Positions 15,373 through 17,708 of a DNA stretch of 17,708 bases are shown here, one piece after another. Within the stretch, counting starts at the first letter, position 1. Each line of letters opens with the position of its first letter. The position numbers were made by a program, and so were the translations under genes. The stretch spans positions 28,859 to 46,566 of the forward strand of contig CAJTSV010000019.1 of assembly GCA_910579075.1 (NCBI GenBank). Reading direction: 5' to 3'. The DNA is from an uncultured Eubacterium sp. (lineage in GTDB: Bacteria; Bacillota; Clostridia; Lachnospirales; Lachnospiraceae). Under the pieces are notes generated by a model. It did no database searches. It was not told the origin of the DNA and worked only from the letters and a program-made list of their open reading frames with translations.

Positions 15373-15408
15373 CTAATAGTTTGTAATAATATTACTAATA
15401 ATTTGTTA
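15372..15408. repeat. Two direct repeats 22 bases apart with an embedded palindrome
   Basis: ACTAATAGTTTGTA (15372-15385) recurs as ACTAATAATTTGTTA (15394-15408), offset by 22 bases or about two helical turns. Between them GTAATA and TATTAC (15383-15395) form a palindrome around one central base. The block sits just upstream of the WYL -35 box and is a candidate regulator site, for WYL or the divergent XRE protein. Confidence 0.4.
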
Positions 15409-15485
15409 CTGTTTCCATACAAATTGGTTACAATAATACATCATATTATTTCTGCATCATCCAGTTCAGGTATGTATCGTACTGC

Positions 15486-15515
15486 TTGTGTGCTGTCAGT
15501 TATCAGATATATGAT
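15486..15515 (+). promoter_or_regulatory. Probable promoter of the XRE gene
   Basis: TTGTGT (15486-15491) and TATGAT (15510-15515) are 18 bases apart, just upstream of the XRE start at 15537. The sequence TACTGCTT occurs twice here (15480 and 15515), possibly an autoregulatory site. GGGAGA serves as ribosome binding site. Confidence 0.45.
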
Positions 15516-15536
15516 ACTGCTTTTGGGAGATAAATT

Positions 15537-15863
15537 ATGGACAGAAAAGCACTTGGGAAAAAAATCCGCACAGAACGCCAGCAGATGAACCTTACACAGG
15601 AACAGCTTGCTGAAGCCGCCGGTGTGTCCACAGCTTATATTGGCCTTGTGGAGCATGGACAGCGTTCGGTTACGCTGGAAAAGCTTATTGACCTTGCAAA
15701 TATATTCCACGTTTCCATCGATTACCTGCTGATGGATTCCGTGAATTCTGCCAATGATGCAGATTTTGCTCTTTTAAAAACCCTGTGGCAGCAGGCACCT
15801 GATTCTGCCCGGATGCTTTTTTTGGATATCGCAAAATCAGTACTGCGCCACGTGGATTCCTGA
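15537..15863 (+). CDS. XRE-family HTH transcriptional regulator
   Basis: The 108-aa protein has a Cro/CI-type helix-turn-helix at residues 7-62: LGKKIRTERQQMNLTQEQLA, then the recognition-helix region GVSTAYIGLVEHGQRSVTLE and DLANIFHVSIDYLL. The remaining 40 residues are a short helical tail, probably for dimerisation, without a peptidase or ligand domain. It is transcribed away from the WYL operon across a 285-base region, so it could co-regulate it, or it could simply be the neighbouring chromosomal gene. GGGAGA precedes the ATG and a hairpin follows the stop, indicating a single-gene transcript. Confidence 0.88.
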   Translation: MDRKALGKKIRTERQQMNLTQEQLAEAAGVSTAYIGLVEHGQRSVTLEKLIDLANIFHVSIDYLLMDSVNSANDADFALLKTLWQQAPDSARMLFLDIAKSVLRHVDS

Positions 15864-15894
15864 CCTGTACTTTATCCATATGATACACCTTTGC

Positions 15895-15926
15895 ATGGAC
15901 ACTCGTCTGTCCATCACAAAATTTTT
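15895..15926 (+). terminator. Terminator after the XRE gene
   Basis: ATGGACA (15895-15901) and TGTCCAT (15908-15914) form a 7-bp stem with a 6-base loop, followed after 7 bases by five T (15922-15926). The T run is a little distant, so strength is uncertain. Confidence 0.5.
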
Positions 15927-15943
15927 ATGCAGTTTTTCCAAGC

Positions 15944-15972
15944 TTTACACGCCTCTCCATATATGTTATCAT
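15944..15972 (+). promoter_or_regulatory. Promoter of the short ORF upstream of the aroD terminator
   Basis: TTTACA (15944-15949) and TATCAT (15967-15972) are separated by 17 bases, close to consensus in both boxes. A transcript from here would start near 15979 and end in the hairpin at 16114-16161, a length of only about 180 bases. Confidence 0.55.
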
Positions 15973-16021
15973 GCCTGTAACCGATAACAGCTGCATCTAT
16001 TGAAAAAGGCGGTGAATATTT

Positions 16022-16297
16022 ATGGGAGTAACAGAAGAAATGAACAGTGCTGAAATCATGAAAAACGCTATGGATGCATTCAAAAACTTACAGGAATACA
16101 TGCTGCCGTATCGAAAAACGAGCAGAATCTGCCGCACACTGCGCAGATTCTGCTCGTTTTTTAAGATTACAGGCTCTTATGCAGCAGGGAAAGCACCTGT
16201 GCCAGGTCCTGTACATCTATCTGCCCCGGTGCAGATGCCCTTCCTGCTGCGCCAAACGTCAGCGCAGAGCCAAAAACTTCCCCGCACAGGCGGCTGA
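16022..16297 (+). CDS. Short ORF without a stop codon before its terminator; possibly a remnant or non-stop small protein
   Basis: A good AGGCGGTG site stands 7 bases before the ATG, and a near-consensus promoter lies upstream, so translation is plausible. The first 30 codons (MNSAEIMKNAMDAFKNLQEYM and on) look like a genuine amphipathic helix, but the frame then runs through the perfect hairpin at 16114-16161 and into the antisense of aroD, with its stop only at 16295-16297. If transcription ends in the T run, the mRNA has no stop codon and gives a peptide of about 47 residues with a basic, Arg-rich end. That is the expression logic of the rescue factors ArfA and BrfA, though I see no convincing sequence match. 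The simpler reading is a gene whose 3' part was lost. The region after about 16165 is unlikely to be coding. Confidence 0.3.
   Translation: MGVTEEMNSAEIMKNAMDAFKNLQEYMLPYRKTSRICRTLRRFCSFFKITGSYAAGKAPVPGPVHLSAPVQMPFLLRQTSAQSQKLPRTGG
16114..16161. terminator. Bidirectional intrinsic terminator
   Basis: The arms at 16114-16132 and 16143-16161 are exact reverse complements of 19 bases (AAAAACGAGCAG... against ...CTGCTCGTTTTT) around a 10-base loop. With A and T runs on both sides it can stop transcripts from both directions. It lies 5 bases beyond the aroD stop and inside the short plus-strand ORF. Confidence 0.92.
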
Positions 16298-16928
16298 TAA
16301 CGCCCATGCCTGCCATGGACATTGTAACGGCCGGGCGGTCTGCATGCAGCCGGTACATTTCTTCCGTTGCCGCAAGCAGGGTCAGTACATCCGCCCTGCT
16401 TCGCGGCATAACGGCAATTTTGCAGATATCCGCACCCAGCTCCTGCATCCGGCACAGCCTGCCGATAATATCGTCTTTTTCCGGCGTGCCATGAAAATCA
16501 TGGTTCGATGCAACCACCTTCACGCCGCAGCCATGTGCTGCTGCTATCATATCCTTTACAGGCCCGTCCCCGGTAAATGCTTCCACATCCACCAGGTCTG
16601 TATAGCCTGACCGGGCTGCTGCTTTGTTCAGGGCTGCATATGCCTGCGGTTCCATGGGCTTTTCCCCGCCTTCCCTGCTGGTGCGGAACGTAAACAAAAG
16701 CGGCGTCTGTCCAAGCACAGTCCGCAGCCTTTCCAGCACTTCCATTGTTTTATCCATATCAAAAATATGTTCAAACCAGTCTGCACGCCATTCCACAATA
16801 TCTGCAGGAATCCCTGTACATGACTGTGCTTCCCTGATGATATCCTCTTTTGTAACTCCTGTAACCGGCACACAGATTTTCGGAATTCCTTCGCCGATTC
16901 TGACATTCCTGACTACTACCGGATTCAT
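16167..16928 (-). CDS. aroD: 3-dehydroquinate dehydratase, type I
   Basis: The 253-aa enzyme converts 3-dehydroquinate to 3-dehydroshikimate in the shikimate pathway through a Schiff base on lysine. All landmarks are present: EWRAD (47-51), FRTSREGGE (81-89) with Glu86, NHDFHGTP (142-149) with catalytic His143, CKIAVMP (169-175) with Schiff-base Lys170, SMAGMGVISR (204-213) with substrate-binding Arg213, and GAAGRASAPGQI. The length is normal. It lies 56 bases after the shikimate kinase gene, presumably in the same transcript, although the two enzymes are not consecutive steps. A strong bidirectional hairpin ends the unit. One sampled 60-base line counts to 57% GC, above the toxin operon. Confidence 0.97.
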   Translation of the reverse strand: MNPVVVRNVRIGEGIPKICVPVTGVTKEDIIREAQSCTGIPADIVEWRADWFEHIFDMDKTMEVLERLRTVLGQTPLLFTFRTSREGGEKPMEPQAYAALNKAAARSGYTDLVDVEAFTGDGPVKDMIAAAHGCGVKVVASNHDFHGTPEKDDIIGRLCRMQELGADICKIAVMPRSRADVLTLLAATEEMYRLHADRPAVTMSMAGMGVISRLCGEVFGSALTFGAAGRASAPGQIDVQDLAQVLSLLHKSL

Positions 16929-16984
16929 CCTGATACCCCCTGTCTGTATTCTGCCTGGATTTTTCAGTACCGCAGCAGAAACGT

Positions 16985-17608
16985 TTACGCCTGCGCAGCG
17001 GCTTTATCCAGCTCCAGCAGCTTTTGTACCATCTCCCTGCAGACAGCCAGCCTGTCTTTTCCGTCTGTTTCAAGAATAAGGTCGGCTGCTGCCTCGTATT
17101 TTTCCCTGCGGCTTTCCATCAGCTGCGAAATAAACGCCGTGTTTTTGTTATGTTCCAAAAGGGGCCGGTCATGGCTGTCTTTGACGCGTTCGTAAATCGT
17201 CTCCGGCTTTGCCGTCAAAAGCACAACCCTTCCGTTTTTCTTCATTTCCGCCACATTGTTTTCCCGCATCGGGGTGCCGCCGCCACAGGAAATGATAACA
17301 TTTTTTTTGGACTGCATTTCTATTAAAAGGCCTGTTTCCAGGTTCCGGAAATATTCCTCTCCATGTACCTCAAAAATTTCCGATATGCTCATGCCTTCCC
17401 GTCTGGAAATAATCTGGTCCATTTCCACGGTTTCCATCCCAAGCATCTGGCTCAGGCAGCCCGATATCGTCGATTTTCCGCTTCCCATAAAGCCAATCAG
17501 CACGATATTATAATCAAACAGGCTGCACGCCTGCATTTTCCCATCTTCCAGTATCTGCCCGTCACAAGCTGGCAGGCCGGCATTTTGTTCATCTGACTTA
17601 TTTTTCAT
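16985..17608 (-). CDS. aroK: Shikimate kinase
   Basis: This 207-aa protein phosphorylates shikimate at the 3-hydroxyl with ATP. Walker A is GFMGSGKST (39-47), shikimate-binding Asp64 lies in EMDQIISRREGMSISEIF, Arg88 in FRNLE, the Gly triplet in CGGGTP (108-113), the lid arginine is Arg148 in DRPLL, and the adenine-region SRREKY is at 166-171. About 32 residues precede the usual start; they are hydrophilic, without a targeting signal. The long start is supported by AAAGGAGC 9 bases upstream, but an internal Met25 with a weaker GGAAG site would give a more typical 183 residues. First gene of the aroK-aroD unit, with its own promoter. Confidence 0.95.
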   Translation of the reverse strand: MKNKSDEQNAGLPACDGQILEDGKMQACSLFDYNIVLIGFMGSGKSTISGCLSQMLGMETVEMDQIISRREGMSISEIFEVHGEEYFRNLETGLLIEMQSKKNVIISCGGGTPMRENNVAEMKKNGRVVLLTAKPETIYERVKDSHDRPLLEHNKNTAFISQLMESRREKYEAAADLILETDGKDRLAVCREMVQKLLELDKAAAQA

Positions 17609-17637
17609 GTTACTGCTGCTCCTTTGAAATTCTTTTG

Positions 17638-17649
17638 CGCTTTAAAGCG
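17638..17649. repeat. 12-base perfect palindrome at the aroK transcription start
   Basis: CGCTTTAAAGCG is a perfect palindrome located where transcription from the aroK promoter should begin. It may be an operator or chance; no known operator matches it in my memory. Confidence 0.25.
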
Positions 17650-17657
17650 GCAAATAT

Positions 17658-17686
17658 ATTATAGCAATTCTGGAAATAAAATGCAA
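17658..17686 (-). promoter_or_regulatory. aroK: Promoter of aroK-aroD
   Basis: On the minus strand TTGCAT (17681-17686) and a perfect TATAAT (17658-17663) are 17 bases apart, about 50 bases before the aroK start. Confidence 0.7.
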
Positions 17687-17708
17687 GACCGCAAGCTGCC
17701 ATATTATG

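Noticed and set aside
15441..15710. 89-codon minus-strand ORF overlapping the XRE start
   Set aside because: Antisense to a clear XRE helix-turn-helix gene and to its promoter; no ribosome site and no known motif.
16074..16610. 178-codon plus-strand ORF
   Set aside because: Mostly antisense to aroD and crosses the bidirectional terminator; Cys/His-rich composition is typical of a shadow frame.

Overview
The window looks like chromosomal DNA of a Gram-positive Clostridia, most likely Lachnospiraceae. The reasons are purine-rich Shine-Dalgarno sites of the AGGAGG type, TTGnnA/TATAAT promoters, a D,D-carboxypeptidase with a low-complexity linker, and the type of household genes present. This placement is an inference from style, not from a marker gene.

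Left flank (1-3906): the 3' end of a metallo-beta-lactamase-fold hydrolase on the plus strand is followed by three minus-strand genes. In order of transcription these are an S11-family D-Ala-D-Ala carboxypeptidase, a PLP-dependent class I/II aminotransferase and a membrane-anchored protein with RCC1-like repeats. They look like ordinary accessory or housekeeping genes and are GC-richer than the centre.

Centre (4070-15251): eight minus-strand genes form what appears to be one 11-kb operon, because gaps are at most 33 bases and several genes overlap. In order: a WYL-domain regulator; two dissimilar dynamin-like GTPases (669 and 849 aa, overlapping by 68 bases); a coiled-coil protein with a C-terminal membrane segment; a small downstream ORF without a convincing start that may be joined to the previous gene by -1 frameshifting; a 1153-aa HerA/FtsK-type pumping ATPase with a long Ser/Gly-rich insert; a WHH-type HNH nuclease toxin; and a SUKH-family immunity protein. 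A strong promoter with a split inverted repeat lies upstream of the WYL gene, and a hairpin lies after the immunity gene. My inference is that membrane-acting GTPases, a membrane anchor and a DNA- or protein-translocating ATPase form a machine that delivers, or is armed with, the nuclease, while SUKH protects the producer and WYL controls expression. An inter-bacterial toxin delivery system and an anti-phage system both fit. This is the candidate novel system of the window.

Right flank (15537-17708): a divergent XRE-type regulator, a short ORF that runs into an intrinsic terminator without meeting a stop codon, and the shikimate-pathway pair aroK-aroD on the minus strand with a good promoter. 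Apart from the 285-base WYL/XRE divergent region, no intergenic stretch approaches 300 bases. No tRNA, rRNA, CRISPR array, insertion sequence or attachment site was seen.
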